NCBI RefSeq assembly: GCF_963664135.1
Contig: NZ_OY760905.1
Location: 248,001-312,000, forward strand
From: an uncultured Acetobacterium sp.
GTDB taxonomy: Bacteria > Bacillota > Clostridia > Eubacteriales > Eubacteriaceae
Direction: 5' to 3'
DNA: 64,000 nucleotides
A program made the translations under genes and the position numbers. A model generated the notes under the pieces. That model saw only the letters and a list, made by a program, of their open reading frames with translations. It made no database searches and had not been told where the DNA came from. Of the stretch, positions 35,891 to 46,185 are shown in pieces (positions within the stretch are counted from its first letter, which is position 1; every line of letters starts with the position of its first letter).

Positions 35891-37453
35891 TTAAATTGAA
35901 GCGGCTTTCGCCTGTTCAAATTCATCCTGAATTTCCTGAGACGGTTCCTTGGTCATCAGGGATACCGCCACAATAAAGGCACAGGATATTAAGAAGGCCG
36001 GTAGCAATTCGTAAATACCGAAGACTCCGCCTAACGGTTTAATCAACAGCCGCCAGATAAAGACCATCCCGCCACCGGCCAGCATCCCGGCGATGGCACC
36101 TTCTCGCGTTGTTCGTTTCCAGAACAAGGAGAAGAGCATCAGCGGTCCGAAGGTGGCACCGAAACCGGCCCAGGCAAAGGAGACAACCTTGAAGATGATG
36201 CTGGTTTCATCAAGAGCGATAATAATCCCGATCAACGAGACGGCAATCAGGGTGATATGAGAAACCCGCATAATTTGCTTTTCAGTGGCATCTCTTTTCA
36301 GGATGCCCTCATAAATATTTTTAGAGAACGCTGAGGCGGCAATTAGCAGATAGGAGTCCGAAGAACTCATCGTCGCGGCCAGGATACCGGCCATTACAAA
36401 TCCGGCGAGCAGCGGTGGCAGCAGACTCGTTGACATGGTAATAAAAATACTTTCCGCACCGCTGGCTGTCAGCAGATCTGCCGGGAATAAGACCCGACCG
36501 ATTAAGCCAATGATGACCGCGGCAAACAGTGAAATCACACACCAGGTAGTAGCAATTCGTCTGGCTTTAGGAATCTCAGCGGCATCCCGAATCGCGATAA
36601 ACCGCAGCAATACCTGGGGCACGCCAAAGTAACCAAGACCCCAGGACATCGTCGAGATGATGGTTAAGAAGGTGTAGGGCAGCGCATCACCAAATAAAGG
36701 TGCGCCCGATGCACTGAGCTGTTGGACGCCGTCCACCACTGTAGGACTGGCAATCCCGAAGAAATCAAAAAAGCCCGGAATCGATTGGGCATTCTCAATC
36801 ACACTGCCAACGCCGCCGGCAGTTGCAATACCAACAACGAGGATTAGAATCAAAGCGATGATCATAATCACGCCCTGCATAAAGTCCGAAACACTTTCGG
36901 CCAGGAAGCCACCCAATAAGGTATATAAAATAACAAAAAATGCGCCGGCGATCATGACGATCTGGTATTGAATACCGAAAAGTGAATTGAACAATTTGCC
37001 CACGGTCACAAAGCAGCTGGCTGCATAAACCGTAAAAAAGACCAAAATAAAGACCGAAGCAATCAGCAGAATCACTTTCTTATTTTCTTTAAAGCGATTG
37101 CTGAAAAATTCCGGAATCGTGATGGCATCACCGGCAACTACCGAATAATTTCGCAGTCGTTTGGCGGTAATTTTCCAATTTAGATAGGTTCCTATTGCAA
37201 GCCCCAGAGCCGTCCAGAAAGCGTCGCTTAAACCACACCAATAGGCCACACCAGGTAATCCCATCAAGAGCCAACCGCTCATGTCGGATGCCTCCGCACT
37301 CATCGCTGAGACCCATGGTCCCAGAGTCCGCCCGCCGATAAAATAGTTGTCACTATTTTCGTTGGCGATTTTCAAAAAATACACACCAATACCGAGTATC
37401 GCCGCGATATAAATGACCATGGCGATCAGTATTTGAATTGAATCAGAATTCAT
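35891..37453 (-). CDS. Sodium:solute symporter, PutP (proline) type
   Basis: A 520-residue protein of the SSS family with about 13 membrane segments. Near the N-terminus it has the GRTLGPWVSAMSAEASDMSG motif and later AATMSSSDSYLLIAASAFS, both strongly conserved in Na+/proline symporter PutP. The last residues are charged and cytosolic. Substrate proline is likely but not certain. It may support osmoprotection together with the antiporter encoded divergently beyond repeat E. Confidence 0.92.
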   Translation of the reverse strand: MNSDSIQILIAMVIYIAAILGIGVYFLKIANENSDNYFIGGRTLGPWVSAMSAEASDMSGWLLMGLPGVAYWCGLSDAFWTALGLAIGTYLNWKITAKRLRNYSVVAGDAITIPEFFSNRFKENKKVILLIASVFILVFFTVYAASCFVTVGKLFNSLFGIQYQIVMIAGAFFVILYTLLGGFLAESVSDFMQGVIMIIALILILVVGIATAGGVGSVIENAQSIPGFFDFFGIASPTVVDGVQQLSASGAPLFGDALPYTFLTIISTMSWGLGYFGVPQVLLRFIAIRDAAEIPKARRIATTWCVISLFAAVIIGLIGRVLFPADLLTASGAESIFITMSTSLLPPLLAGFVMAGILAATMSSSDSYLLIAASAFSKNIYEGILKRDATEKQIMRVSHITLIAVSLIGIIIALDETSIIFKVVSFAWAGFGATFGPLMLFSLFWKRTTREGAIAGMLAGGGMVFIWRLLIKPLGGVFGIYELLPAFLISCAFIVAVSLMTKEPSQEIQDEFEQAKAASI

Positions 37454-37578
37454 TCTTTACCCCCTAATATAAATTCAACGTATTATAGCACAAAATGAAA
37501 AAGTTTACAAAAAAAATGGCTTAAAAAACGCCAAAGACTGAGAATTAAATGCGTCCGGTGCAAAAGTGACGGAATTTC

Positions 37579-37607
37579 TTGAGAAAAAGAGGATAATGCG
37601 GTAATAT
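37579..37607 (+). promoter_or_regulatory. Probable antiporter promoter upstream of repeat E
   Basis: TTGAGA (37579-37584) and TAATAT (37602-37607) with 17-base spacing. The predicted start (about 37614) is seven bases before repeat copy E, so the repeat would form the leader. Confidence 0.5.
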
Positions 37608-37620
37608 AAGATAAAATAAT

Positions 37621-37880
37621 TAGGTAATTGCGAAAGTGCCATGAGCTTTGTGTCCAGTTTCGCACAAAACACCAGAAGAAATCGCGATGCGAATTTCTTC
37701 GAGGTCGCGGGCAGTCGCCAACTACAAGCAAGCTTGTGATTGGCTCATTGCCTTCGCGAATTTCTACACTAGGGCGAACAACATATTCTTGTGCTGTTCG
37801 CCTACACGTTACGAAATTGTTTGTGGAAACTGCACCCAAAGCAACCATTGTTCGATGTTTTTAAATTTCGCAAATGCCTA
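37621..37880 (+). repeat. Palindromic leader repeat, copy E (long form)
   Basis: 260 bp, termini TAGGTAATTGCGAAAGT and ATTTCGCAAATGCCTA. The double-hairpin module (about 37671-37766) sits in the promoter-side arm, as in copy G, and not where copy D has it. The gene-side end is 26 bases from the antiporter start codon. Confidence 0.92.
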
Positions 37881-37906
37881 GATAAAATAGTCTGAAGGAG
37901 GTTGGT

Positions 37907-39943
37907 TTGAATTTACTGCTCATTATTCTAATGCTGCTGCTGTGCTTATTGATTTCGGATGTCATCAGCCATTTTATTCCATTTATACCCACCGCCTTGA
38001 TACAGATTGGGTTGGGTGTGGTGATTGCGTTTATTATGAAAAACAATGCCATTGAAATAGAGACAGAATGGTTTCTACTCCTGTTTGTCGCCCCGCTTTT
38101 ATATGATGACGGACGCCATTTTTCCAGAGAAAATCTATGGAAAATGAGAGAGAATATTTTTGGCAATGCCATTATTCTCGTCTTGTTGACAACGATTTTA
38201 GGCGGGTTTTTCATTAACTGGCTAATGCCCTATGTCCCGCTTGCCGTCGCTTTTGCATTGGCGGCCGTGCTTTCGCCCACCGATCCGGTAGCTGTGAATG
38301 GCATTGCCAGCCGGGTCCATATTCCGACAAAGGTACTGACTTTAGTTCGGGGCGAATCCCTGATCAACGATGCCTCCGGTCTGGTGGCGTTTAATTATGC
38401 CATTGCGGCCGTTGTCACCGGCTATTTCTCACTAAAGGATGCAGCTCTGAATTTTACGTATATGTTTATCATCGGGGCCCTGATGGGTTTGGTTCTTGGC
38501 CTGCTGATTGACTGGATTGGTTTTATTCTCCGGAAAAAAGGGATTCGGGACGCCACCTTTCACAGTTTACTGCAGATACTGACCCCCTTTATTATCTATA
38601 TCGCCACCGAAGAATTATTTCATGCGTCTGGGGTTATTGCCGTGGTTGTTGCCGGGATTGCCCATGCGGCCATTACCGAACACACCTCAACCATGTTGGC
38701 CAAAGAAAAGGTTATTTCGGAAAACGTCTGGTCGGTACTTTTGTTTGTGCTCAATGGAGTGATTTTTATCCTGTTGGGGCTGAATATCCCGTTATCGATG
38801 GGTGATGCAGTTGCCGATGTGGATATCAACAACTGGCTAGCCATTGCTGCTGTGTTGGTGATCTGGCTGACGATTTTTGTCATTCGTTTTGTTTACTCGT
38901 ATCTATCCACGGTGATTCGACATGTTATGGTGAAAAACAAGGAAACCGACGCACCAAGTGTTAAAACCAGTCTGCTGATTAGCCTCACCGGGGTGCGTGG
39001 CGCCGTGACTATGGTTGCAGTGCTTTCGATTCCGACCTTATTAGACAGCGGCGAGGCCTTTCCGCAGCGGTCGCTGATTCTCTTTATTGCAACGGGCGTC
39101 ATTCTGGTCACTCTGTTGGTAGCGACCCTGTTTTTGCCGTTGCTGTGCCGAAAAGAGAATGAAGAAAGCAAAGAAAAAAACCAGATCGATTTTAATTCAG
39201 CCATTATCAAAATATTTTTAGCGACGATTAACCGCATCAAACTGGAAACAACACCTGAGAATGAAATGGCAGCCTTTGAGCTGATTAGTGAATATAAGCG
39301 GATGGTTAAACGGATCCAAGCGGAGCAGAATTCCCCGGAAACTGATGCATATCTGTTGAAACTCAATGAACTGAAGCTAAAAGGACTGCGGGCTGAGGCC
39401 AGTTATCTTGAAGATTTGCTGGAAAAAAACCAGATCGATCCGCGTGTTTATGAGAAATTTGAAGCTGCTCTGGATCGACGGGAAGAAGCTCTATCAAATG
39501 ATGTGCGGTTCAGTGTCAAGTATTTTCTGGGAAAAACCCTGCGGATCTGGCATCAGTTCAGGCGAAAATATAAACAGGATCCGGAAAGACTAATGGAAAA
39601 AATAGCGAATATTAAGGAACTTCAAATTAAAACCTTCCAGGCGGCGATTGAAAGTCTGGCGCAGGAACAGCAGAAAGTCGAAAATAAGGCCGATACCGAA
39701 ATTATCAATGCGGTGATTATGGGTTATCAGGGGATGATCCGACGACTTTCGATGGAGCGGTCGGAGTTCAAAGAAGACGACGAAGAACGCAAAGAAGAAC
39801 TGCGGATTAAAGCCATGGACAGCGAACGTCAGGAAATTCAGCGGATGTATGAGGCCGGTGAAATTTCAAAAGAACAGTCAAAAAAACTGCGCCGCCATAT
39901 CAATTATATTGAAAGTGCCACCCTGGACGATAACGAAGAATAA
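37907..39943 (+). CDS. CPA1-type Na+/H+ antiporter (NhaP-like)
   Basis: A 678-residue protein. About 12 membrane segments (1-410) carry the cation-proton antiporter motifs SPTDPVAV and GESLINDASGLV. The remaining 260 residues are cytosolic, highly charged and helical, probably coiled coil, and may sense ions or pH. It starts with TTG at 37907 behind AAGGAGG. Repeat copy E occupies the leader. Confidence 0.92.
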   Translation: MNLLLIILMLLLCLLISDVISHFIPFIPTALIQIGLGVVIAFIMKNNAIEIETEWFLLLFVAPLLYDDGRHFSRENLWKMRENIFGNAIILVLLTTILGGFFINWLMPYVPLAVAFALAAVLSPTDPVAVNGIASRVHIPTKVLTLVRGESLINDASGLVAFNYAIAAVVTGYFSLKDAALNFTYMFIIGALMGLVLGLLIDWIGFILRKKGIRDATFHSLLQILTPFIIYIATEELFHASGVIAVVVAGIAHAAITEHTSTMLAKEKVISENVWSVLLFVLNGVIFILLGLNIPLSMGDAVADVDINNWLAIAAVLVIWLTIFVIRFVYSYLSTVIRHVMVKNKETDAPSVKTSLLISLTGVRGAVTMVAVLSIPTLLDSGEAFPQRSLILFIATGVILVTLLVATLFLPLLCRKENEESKEKNQIDFNSAIIKIFLATINRIKLETTPENEMAAFELISEYKRMVKRIQAEQNSPETDAYLLKLNELKLKGLRAEASYLEDLLEKNQIDPRVYEKFEAALDRREEALSNDVRFSVKYFLGKTLRIWHQFRRKYKQDPERLMEKIANIKELQIKTFQAAIESLAQEQQKVENKADTEIINAVIMGYQGMIRRLSMERSEFKEDDEERKEELRIKAMDSERQEIQRMYEAGEISKEQSKKLRRHINYIESATLDDNEE

Positions 39944-39971
39944 CGCTAAACCCTAAAAATCAACCCTGAGG

Positions 39972-40001
39972 ATCAACCTTTTGGTTGATTTTCTTTTTTT
40001 T
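39972..40001 (+). terminator. Terminator after the antiporter gene
   Basis: Stem ATCAACC / GGTTGAT with TTTT loop, then TTTTCTTTTTTTT; an upstream copy of the 5' arm (AATCAACC) allows an alternative pairing. Confidence 0.82.
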
Positions 40002-40049
40002 GCTTTGGGATAGAATGAAAACAAGAAAAAAATAGGAGGAAAAAAAGAA

Positions 40050-40988
40050 ATGAACGCGATTGTATCCGTAAACCAATTAAAAAAGAGTTATGATCAAAAG
40101 CAGGTTGTCAGGGAAATATCATTTGCAGTCCAAAAGGGGGAAATTCTGTGCTTGTTGGGCCCTAACGGGGCTGGGAAAAGTACAACCATTAACATGCTCT
40201 GCGGGATTCTCGGCTATGACGGCGGCGAGATGTACTACCGGGGCGAAAAAATCAACAGCTGCTTGAACAGGTTCAAGCGTAATCTGGGGGTCGTCCCCCA
40301 GGATCTGGCCATTTATGAGGATCTCAGCGCCGAACAGAATGTCCGTTTTTTTGCATCACTCTATGGTTTAAAGGGTCGAGAACTCGAAGAAAAAGTCAGT
40401 AAAGCGCTGAATTTTTCCGGTCTGCAAGAAAGCCGAAAAGACCGGGCCAAAACCTTTTCCGGTGGGATGAAACGACGGCTGAATATTGCCTGCGCCATCG
40501 CGCACGAGCCGGAGCTGTTGATTATGGATGAACCGACAGTGGGGATTGATCCCCAGTCCCGGAATCATATTCTTGGCGCTATCAAAAAGCTGAGTCAGCA
40601 TGGGATGACCATCCTCTATACCACCCACTATATGGAAGAGGTGGAAGAAATCTCCACCCGGATTCTGATTATGGACAGTGGTACCATCATTGCCGAAGGC
40701 ACCAAGGAAAGCCTGAAAGAGGATATTTTTGATGAACGTCAGTTTATTATGGAAATCGAAGAAGACCAGGGCTTGAATGTGGACGCGTTCTATAAAATAG
40801 AAGGCATCAAAAAAGTTGAAAAACAGGCCCAAACGCTAACCATTACGACGCTGAAGAACATTGAGAACCTGGATAAGATCATTGCCCTGGTGATCACCAG
40901 CAAAACAAAAATCCGCAATCTATTCTGCCGAACGGCCAGCCTGGAAAATGTCTTTCTCCGTTTAACCGGAAAGAGTTTGAGAGATTAG
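40050..40988 (+). CDS. ABC transporter ATP-binding protein (ABC-2 export type)
   Basis: A 312-residue ATPase with Walker A GPNGAGKST (about 37-45), signature FSGGMKRRL (about 136), Walker B LLIMDEPT and the His switch TTHYMEEVEE. The C-terminal extension of about 80 residues is typical of drug and lipid exporters of the DrrA/CcmA-like class. AGGAGG precedes the start. It forms one operon with the two permeases that follow. Confidence 0.93.
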   Translation: MNAIVSVNQLKKSYDQKQVVREISFAVQKGEILCLLGPNGAGKSTTINMLCGILGYDGGEMYYRGEKINSCLNRFKRNLGVVPQDLAIYEDLSAEQNVRFFASLYGLKGRELEEKVSKALNFSGLQESRKDRAKTFSGGMKRRLNIACAIAHEPELLIMDEPTVGIDPQSRNHILGAIKKLSQHGMTILYTTHYMEEVEEISTRILIMDSGTIIAEGTKESLKEDIFDERQFIMEIEEDQGLNVDAFYKIEGIKKVEKQAQTLTITTLKNIENLDKIIALVITSKTKIRNLFCRTASLENVFLRLTGKSLRD

Positions 40989-41000
40989 GGGGAGAAAAGA

Positions 41001-41756
41001 ATGAGTGCCATCAATTTAAGAAACCTTTATTTAATCAGCCAGGAAGACTTCAAAAATCTATTTAAAAATCCGATGTGGCTTTTTTATAATCTGGCCTTTC
41101 CGTTTTTATTGATTGTCGTGCTGGGGTTCCTCCAAAAAGACAGCTATGGCGAGGCGGTCAGCGCCTTTGATTACTATGGGATTACTCTGATGATTTATAC
41201 AGTGATCTCCAGCGGAATGACCTCGGCGAATGCCTTTATAGAAGTGACGATCCGCATACCCAACATGCGGATCATTTACGCCCCGGGGAATGAACGGGTG
41301 ATCTATCTGGCCAAAATTGTTTCATCCTTTGGGTTCTGTCTGCTCTGTCATCTCACGGTTGCAGTCCTGACGTTCACACTTTTTAAGATCCGGGTGGATG
41401 CGATTCCGCAATTGCTGATTTTGTTGGTCTTGATGGAGCTCTTCTCGGTGGCTCTGGGCGTGATGTTTTGCTGTATTTTTAAAACCGAAGCCACAGCCAA
41501 TCAGATCCTCAGTATTGTCATTAACATCTTTGCTCTTTTGGGCGGTCTGTTGTTTCCCATGGACGGTTATGGTGCGGTAGTTCGGAGTCTTTCGTATCTG
41601 TCACCAGCTAAATGGTTGGCCAATACCAGTTTCGCGATGATCTATGATCATAACTTTTCCTGGTTTTATCCCACCGTGATGGGGCTGATTCTGGCCACCA
41701 TGGTGGTTTTTATTATTTGTGCGAAAACATTCAGAAAAGAGGATTGCATATGTTAG
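41001..41756 (+). CDS. ABC-2 type permease
   Basis: A 251-residue membrane protein with six hydrophobic segments, starting 12 bases after the ATPase gene. It has the usual order of an ABC-2 transporter half: an N-terminal amphipathic region, KNPMWLFYNLAFPFLLIVVL, and late segments with PAKWLANTSF. It overlaps the next permease by seven bases, consistent with a heterodimeric channel. Confidence 0.88.
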   Translation: MSAINLRNLYLISQEDFKNLFKNPMWLFYNLAFPFLLIVVLGFLQKDSYGEAVSAFDYYGITLMIYTVISSGMTSANAFIEVTIRIPNMRIIYAPGNERVIYLAKIVSSFGFCLLCHLTVAVLTFTLFKIRVDAIPQLLILLVLMELFSVALGVMFCCIFKTEATANQILSIVINIFALLGGLLFPMDGYGAVVRSLSYLSPAKWLANTSFAMIYDHNFSWFYPTVMGLILATMVVFIICAKTFRKEDCIC

Positions 41757-42739
41757 CAGTATTTAAAAATAATTGTAACCGGCTCTGGGAAGAAAAAATG
41801 TATCTGGTGATCTCGTTGATTTTAATGATCGCGGCGATATCGGCCGCCATTTTGTTGACGGCCCACATCGAAACAAAGGGCAATCTCGCCCTGGTGGTCC
41901 CCAATCAGCAGGTGTTGTCGGAGCGCGAGTCGGCCGTGATGGCGAACCCTTATTTTAATGTGACCGTTTTGGAAACGGCTCCGGAAACATCCGCACTGGT
42001 ACAAAGTCGCTATGATGCCGTCGTTATGATTAACGCTGATGGAAAGGATGCGGTTACAACCATCAAAAACCCGGCCTTTAAAACGATGCTGGAAACGGCG
42101 CTTGCCAATCCGACCAGTTTTGTCCCAGACAACCGTTCGATCAGGCAGACCGGTACCAATATTCTGGGATTTATGATGATGTTTCTGCTGATGCAGGGGG
42201 TGCTTTATGCCCGGTTTTTCGCAGAGGACAAGGAACAGCATCTGATCCAGCGCATTGCCATGTCGCCACTTCCGTTTAGCCGCTATCTTCTGGGGCATGG
42301 GGTATTCATCTTTTTAATCATCGCCGTGCCCAGCTTTCTGGTTTTGGGAGTGGCCGCTCTGATGGGGATTGATATTGGTTTTTCATTGCCGGTTTATGCG
42401 GGGCTCATCGGCGTTCTGGCGTTACTTGCCACGGCCTTTGCGCTGTTTCTGAATTCGTTCTTTGAGGTGGCCGATACCGCCAATATGCTGGGTTCCGCCA
42501 TCATCATCCTGACCTCGATTCTGGCGGGTTCTTTTTATTCACTGTCAAAAGAGGCCACCCTGTTTGATCACTTGCTGCACCTGCTGCCACAAAAGGACTT
42601 TATTAATTTCGTTAATGCGCTGGAAAAAGGCAGTCTCAGTCAGAGTACCTGCGCTCAATTGGTTTACGTACTCGCGATATCGGCAGTCTTTCTGGCCATT
42701 GCCATTGCCAACACCCGCAACGATTATCGTTATCATTAA
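41750..42739 (+). CDS. ABC-2 type permease, second subunit
   Basis: A 329-residue protein with one N-terminal membrane segment, an external domain of about 130 residues and five C-terminal segments, as in YhgE/Pip-like or DrrB-like exporters. ATG 41750 is chosen because GAGGA lies at the right distance; the frame is open 33 bases further upstream. The exported compound is unknown. Confidence 0.87.
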   Translation: MLAVFKNNCNRLWEEKMYLVISLILMIAAISAAILLTAHIETKGNLALVVPNQQVLSERESAVMANPYFNVTVLETAPETSALVQSRYDAVVMINADGKDAVTTIKNPAFKTMLETALANPTSFVPDNRSIRQTGTNILGFMMMFLLMQGVLYARFFAEDKEQHLIQRIAMSPLPFSRYLLGHGVFIFLIIAVPSFLVLGVAALMGIDIGFSLPVYAGLIGVLALLATAFALFLNSFFEVADTANMLGSAIIILTSILAGSFYSLSKEATLFDHLLHLLPQKDFINFVNALEKGSLSQSTCAQLVYVLAISAVFLAIAIANTRNDYRYH

Positions 42740-42884
42740 GCGACAGCCCTGACGCGGCCTTGACGGCGGGCTGAATAAAAAGTAAAATGAAAGAAATTGA
42801 CAAATTGTGTTCAAAATGCAAATAAGTGCAAAGTGAAAAATATTTTTGCATTAGCAGCAAAATGACACCATGGAGGTGAACCCA

Positions 42885-45479
42885 TTGGATTATGCCCAGC
42901 CCTTTTATTCCGTCAAACATAAAATGCCGGCACCGCGAAAAAACTATCTGATCCGAGCGCAGCTGTTTAGACAATTAGAACAGCTTTCCGATTACCGGGT
43001 GGCCGTTATCAAAGCCGGCGCGGGCTGCGGAAAAACCACGCTGATGTCGAGCTTTGCCATTGAACGGGAAATTAAAAACCTCAAGTGGATCACCCTTGAT
43101 GAACACGCCAATCAGGCCTTTGTTTTCTGGAACTATCTGATTAATTCCCTCAGTGACTTGATGGATGAACAAATTGACTGTCAGCAGCTCCTTGACAGCA
43201 ATATGCAAAAGGAGTTGCTTTTTCAGATGATCCCGTACTTTCTGAGTCGCTTAACGACTGACGAAGAAATTGTGCTGGTACTGGACGAGTTTCAAATTGT
43301 ATCGGATCACTTTCTGGTATCGACGATTGACTATTTCATCGAAAATATGCCGGATCAGCTGCATCTGGTGCTGCTGACCCGGGAAATGCCGCCCCTTTAT
43401 CTTGGCCAGCTGGCGATAGAGAACAAGCTGTTGTTGATCGAAGAGGACGCTATCCGTCTCACCCCACCAGAAAGTCGGGACTTTCTGGTGAAGACGCTAC
43501 AGCTTAAAAAAGATGAGGCTGAGATTTCGGCAATGATTCAGTTGTCCGAAGGGTGGATTGGCGGCCTGCAATTACTGGCCATTTCTGAAAAACAGGGGAA
43601 TCTTTCTACCATGGGGAGCATGAAACTGTCGGAGCGGGTTTTAAGTGATTATTTGACCAAAGAAATTTTTGGCCATTTGTCGGCGGAGGAACAGCAGTTT
43701 TTGATTGAAACAGCAGTACTTCGTTATTTCAATCAGGATATCTGTGAATTGTATTTGCCGCAGACTCCGTTTATTCCGATGATGGAAGCCATCCTGTTAA
43801 AAAATCTCTTTGTTATCAATATTGACGAAGCCGCCGGGATTTATCGTTATCACGCCATTTTGGCAGAATACCTGAAAAGCCTGTTTGAAAAACAAGCGCA
43901 GACGACAAAGTACGAACGTCATCAGCTGGCTGCAACCATTTATGAAAAAATCGGGGATCAGGAAGAATGTCTCCATCATCTGTTTGAAATCAAAGCGTAT
44001 GAACGGATCATGGATCTGATTTTAAAAATGCCGCAAACCGCGCTGACCTTTTCCTATCTGATGAAGGTGCCATTGGCAGAAATTGGCAAAAATCCGGATT
44101 TTGCCTATCAGTATTTTTTCTATTATTATGCCAGTGTCGATGAAACGGCTTGCAAAGAGATTTATACCTTTATTAAAACAAATCTCAAAACCGAGCAGTC
44201 CTTTGAGGCGTTCCGGCGATCCAATCTCTTTTATAGTACCGATTGGGACTTCCGGACGTCTGAAATTCTGTCCCTGGAAGCGATTCAGAAGCTGCCGCTT
44301 AATCCGATTACGATTGCTTTTCTGCTGATTAAGGAAGCTTATTTTCTCTATGCCAATTCGCAGTTTCACCAGGCCATTGACTACCTGGATGTGGCTGAAG
44401 CGGTTTATCAGAAAACCGGCAATGTCTATATCGGTTTTTTTGTGCGCACTGAAAAAGCGCAGATCTATGAAGACCTGGGGGAGTTAAACCGCTGCCGGGA
44501 GCTTTATCGGGAAGTTGAAAAAATGACCGGCCAGGTAAAATCCCTGTGCAGTTCTTATTATATTGGCATCGCCGGGGTTTATATCCGTCAGCTGGCTCTG
44601 GAGCAGGCCTTTGAAATGTTGGAAAACACCCGAAAAATAATCGATCACCAGTCGACCAGCATCTTTCGGGCTTATCAGTATACCCTGGCTGAATACTATT
44701 ATATCACCGGGGAAGATGATAAAACCGAACAACTGCTAATGGCCGTCATCGGTCAGGAAGCCTTTGAAAACACTTTTTTTTCTGCCCGGTTATTGCGCTA
44801 CCCCATCTATCGGGGGCAGCATCCGGAACTGGCCCGCAGGTTTGCCGGGATCTATGAAGCCTCGGATGACTTCGTTGACAATATGGATTGTGAGTTGCTT
44901 TACATTAGTATTCAATTTGAACAGGGAAACCGGGAACTGGCTTTTCGGCTGGTCGAAGACCTGATCGCTAAAGCCCGAAAAATGCAAAACAAGTTAAAAA
45001 TCGTCGAGGGCGATCTACTGAAATTGCGGCTACTGCTGGCGACCAATGGTGATCCGCGGGACATCCGTAATCTCTTTATTGAAGCGGTCTCCTATGCAGC
45101 GGAAAATTGCATTGCCAATCCTTTCTGGTTTGAACGCAACGCGGTAGTAACGGTTTTTAAAGAAGGGAAGATAGCGTTTAAAAAAGAGCTGTCGGAAGAA
45201 GCGTTCAGTTTTATTACAAAGGTGCTGGCAGCTGATCTCAAACGGGGCCTGCCGGACACCAACCAATGTCCGGCCAACAAACAGATCGACGCATTGACCG
45301 AACGGGAAAAGGAGGTGCTGGATGAACTGGCCGCCGGCGGCACCAATCTCCAAATTGCCGAAAAACTCTGTGTATCACTGGCCACGGTTAAAACCCATAT
45401 CAATAATATTTACAGCAAATTAGAGGTCAATAACCGGGTGGCGGCAGTCAATAAACTAAACAGTAACTCACAATTTTAA
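42885..45479 (+). CDS. MalT-like LuxR family regulator
   Basis: An 864-residue regulator. The N-terminal NTPase has Walker A GAGCGKTTL (about residue 46) and Walker B VLVLDEFQ. A long helical middle part contains TPR-like repeats, and the C-terminus is a LuxR helix-turn-helix (ALTEREKEVLDELAAGG and SLATVKTHINNIYSKL). The start is taken as TTG 42885, six bases after GGAGGTG; an ATG at 42870 overlaps that site. It lies 145 bases after the exporter operon and may control it. Confidence 0.9.
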   Translation: MDYAQPFYSVKHKMPAPRKNYLIRAQLFRQLEQLSDYRVAVIKAGAGCGKTTLMSSFAIEREIKNLKWITLDEHANQAFVFWNYLINSLSDLMDEQIDCQQLLDSNMQKELLFQMIPYFLSRLTTDEEIVLVLDEFQIVSDHFLVSTIDYFIENMPDQLHLVLLTREMPPLYLGQLAIENKLLLIEEDAIRLTPPESRDFLVKTLQLKKDEAEISAMIQLSEGWIGGLQLLAISEKQGNLSTMGSMKLSERVLSDYLTKEIFGHLSAEEQQFLIETAVLRYFNQDICELYLPQTPFIPMMEAILLKNLFVINIDEAAGIYRYHAILAEYLKSLFEKQAQTTKYERHQLAATIYEKIGDQEECLHHLFEIKAYERIMDLILKMPQTALTFSYLMKVPLAEIGKNPDFAYQYFFYYYASVDETACKEIYTFIKTNLKTEQSFEAFRRSNLFYSTDWDFRTSEILSLEAIQKLPLNPITIAFLLIKEAYFLYANSQFHQAIDYLDVAEAVYQKTGNVYIGFFVRTEKAQIYEDLGELNRCRELYREVEKMTGQVKSLCSSYYIGIAGVYIRQLALEQAFEMLENTRKIIDHQSTSIFRAYQYTLAEYYYITGEDDKTEQLLMAVIGQEAFENTFFSARLLRYPIYRGQHPELARRFAGIYEASDDFVDNMDCELLYISIQFEQGNRELAFRLVEDLIAKARKMQNKLKIVEGDLLKLRLLLATNGDPRDIRNLFIEAVSYAAENCIANPFWFERNAVVTVFKEGKIAFKKELSEEAFSFITKVLAADLKRGLPDTNQCPANKQIDALTEREKEVLDELAAGGTNLQIAEKLCVSLATVKTHINNIYSKLEVNNRVAAVNKLNSNSQF

Positions 45480-45521
45480 AATGTTTTAAAAATTCGGTTC
45501 GTGATTTATTTAAAGTATAGA

Positions 45522-45550
45522 TTGACTAAATAGTCATTTTGTTTTATAAT
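45522..45550 (+). promoter_or_regulatory. TetR gene promoter with overlapping operator
   Basis: TTGACT (45522-45527) and TATAAT (45545-45550) with 17-base spacing. The palindrome TGACTAAATAGTCA (45523-45536) covers the -35 box and half the spacer. A matching palindrome lies after the gene, so autoregulation is likely. Confidence 0.75.
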
Positions 45551-45610
45551 CAATGTTGTTAAGATTCAGAGATATCACGATACAGCAACAGATCGATCGG
45601 GAGGCAATGA

Positions 45611-46171
45611 TTGGATAAACGAGACAGAATATTACAAACAGCCTTAAAACTTTTTAATCAATACGGATTTGATAATACCCCGACGGCTCGGATTACGAAA
45701 GAAGCCGGCGTGGCCACGGGGACATTGTTCAACTATTTTAAAAACAAAGAAGAACTGATCAATGTGCTTTATTTGGCTTGCAAAGAATCCCTGACCCGAC
45801 GCTTATCATTTGGACTGGAGTTGGAAACCACCTTTAGAAGCAAGCTAAAACGGATTTATATTAATTACATTGGCTGGAGTCTTGATCACACCGAAGAATT
45901 TCTGTTTTTTCAGCAGTTCTGCAATGCTTCCTGTATTGGCGAAACGACCCGGAAAGAAGGGTTAAGCAAGTTCAATAATATTATGGATTTAATTTCTGAA
46001 GGAATTAAGCAGGAGATTATTAAAAATGTTAATCTCGATTACATGAGCAACCTGCTGATGGGCATTCTCAATGCAAATACCTATTATTTTATTGATAATC
46101 CCAATTTAGCGTCTGACGATGGCTTTTTAGAAACATCATTTAATTTTTTGTGGGACAGTATTAAGAACTAA
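45611..46171 (+). CDS. TetR/AcrR family regulator
   Basis: A 186-residue protein with the TetR winged region (RILQTALKLFNQYGFDNTPT, then ATGTLFNYFKNKEELI) and a helical ligand domain. It starts with TTG at 45611, six bases after GGGAGG; the ATG at 45607 leads to an immediate stop. Palindromes of the same core, TGACTA..TAGTCA, lie in its own promoter and before the aldo-keto reductase gene, so it probably represses both. Confidence 0.92.
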   Translation: MDKRDRILQTALKLFNQYGFDNTPTARITKEAGVATGTLFNYFKNKEELINVLYLACKESLTRRLSFGLELETTFRSKLKRIYINYIGWSLDHTEEFLFFQQFCNASCIGETTRKEGLSKFNNIMDLISEGIKQEIIKNVNLDYMSNLLMGILNANTYYFIDNPNLASDDGFLETSFNFLWDSIKN

Positions 46172-46185
46172 TTTTTTTGCAGATG

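Noticed and set aside
37628..37864. Open frame in repeat copy E whose translation resembles the frame at 53190-53375
   Set aside because: The likeness (FRTKHQKKSRCEF and KLVIGSLPSRIS) comes from the shared repeat DNA on opposite strands; copies A-C lack the frame and no ribosome binding site is present.
42745..42772. Terminator after the ABC permease gene
   Set aside because: A CAGCCC/GGGCTG stem exists but is followed by AATAAAAAG without a T-run.
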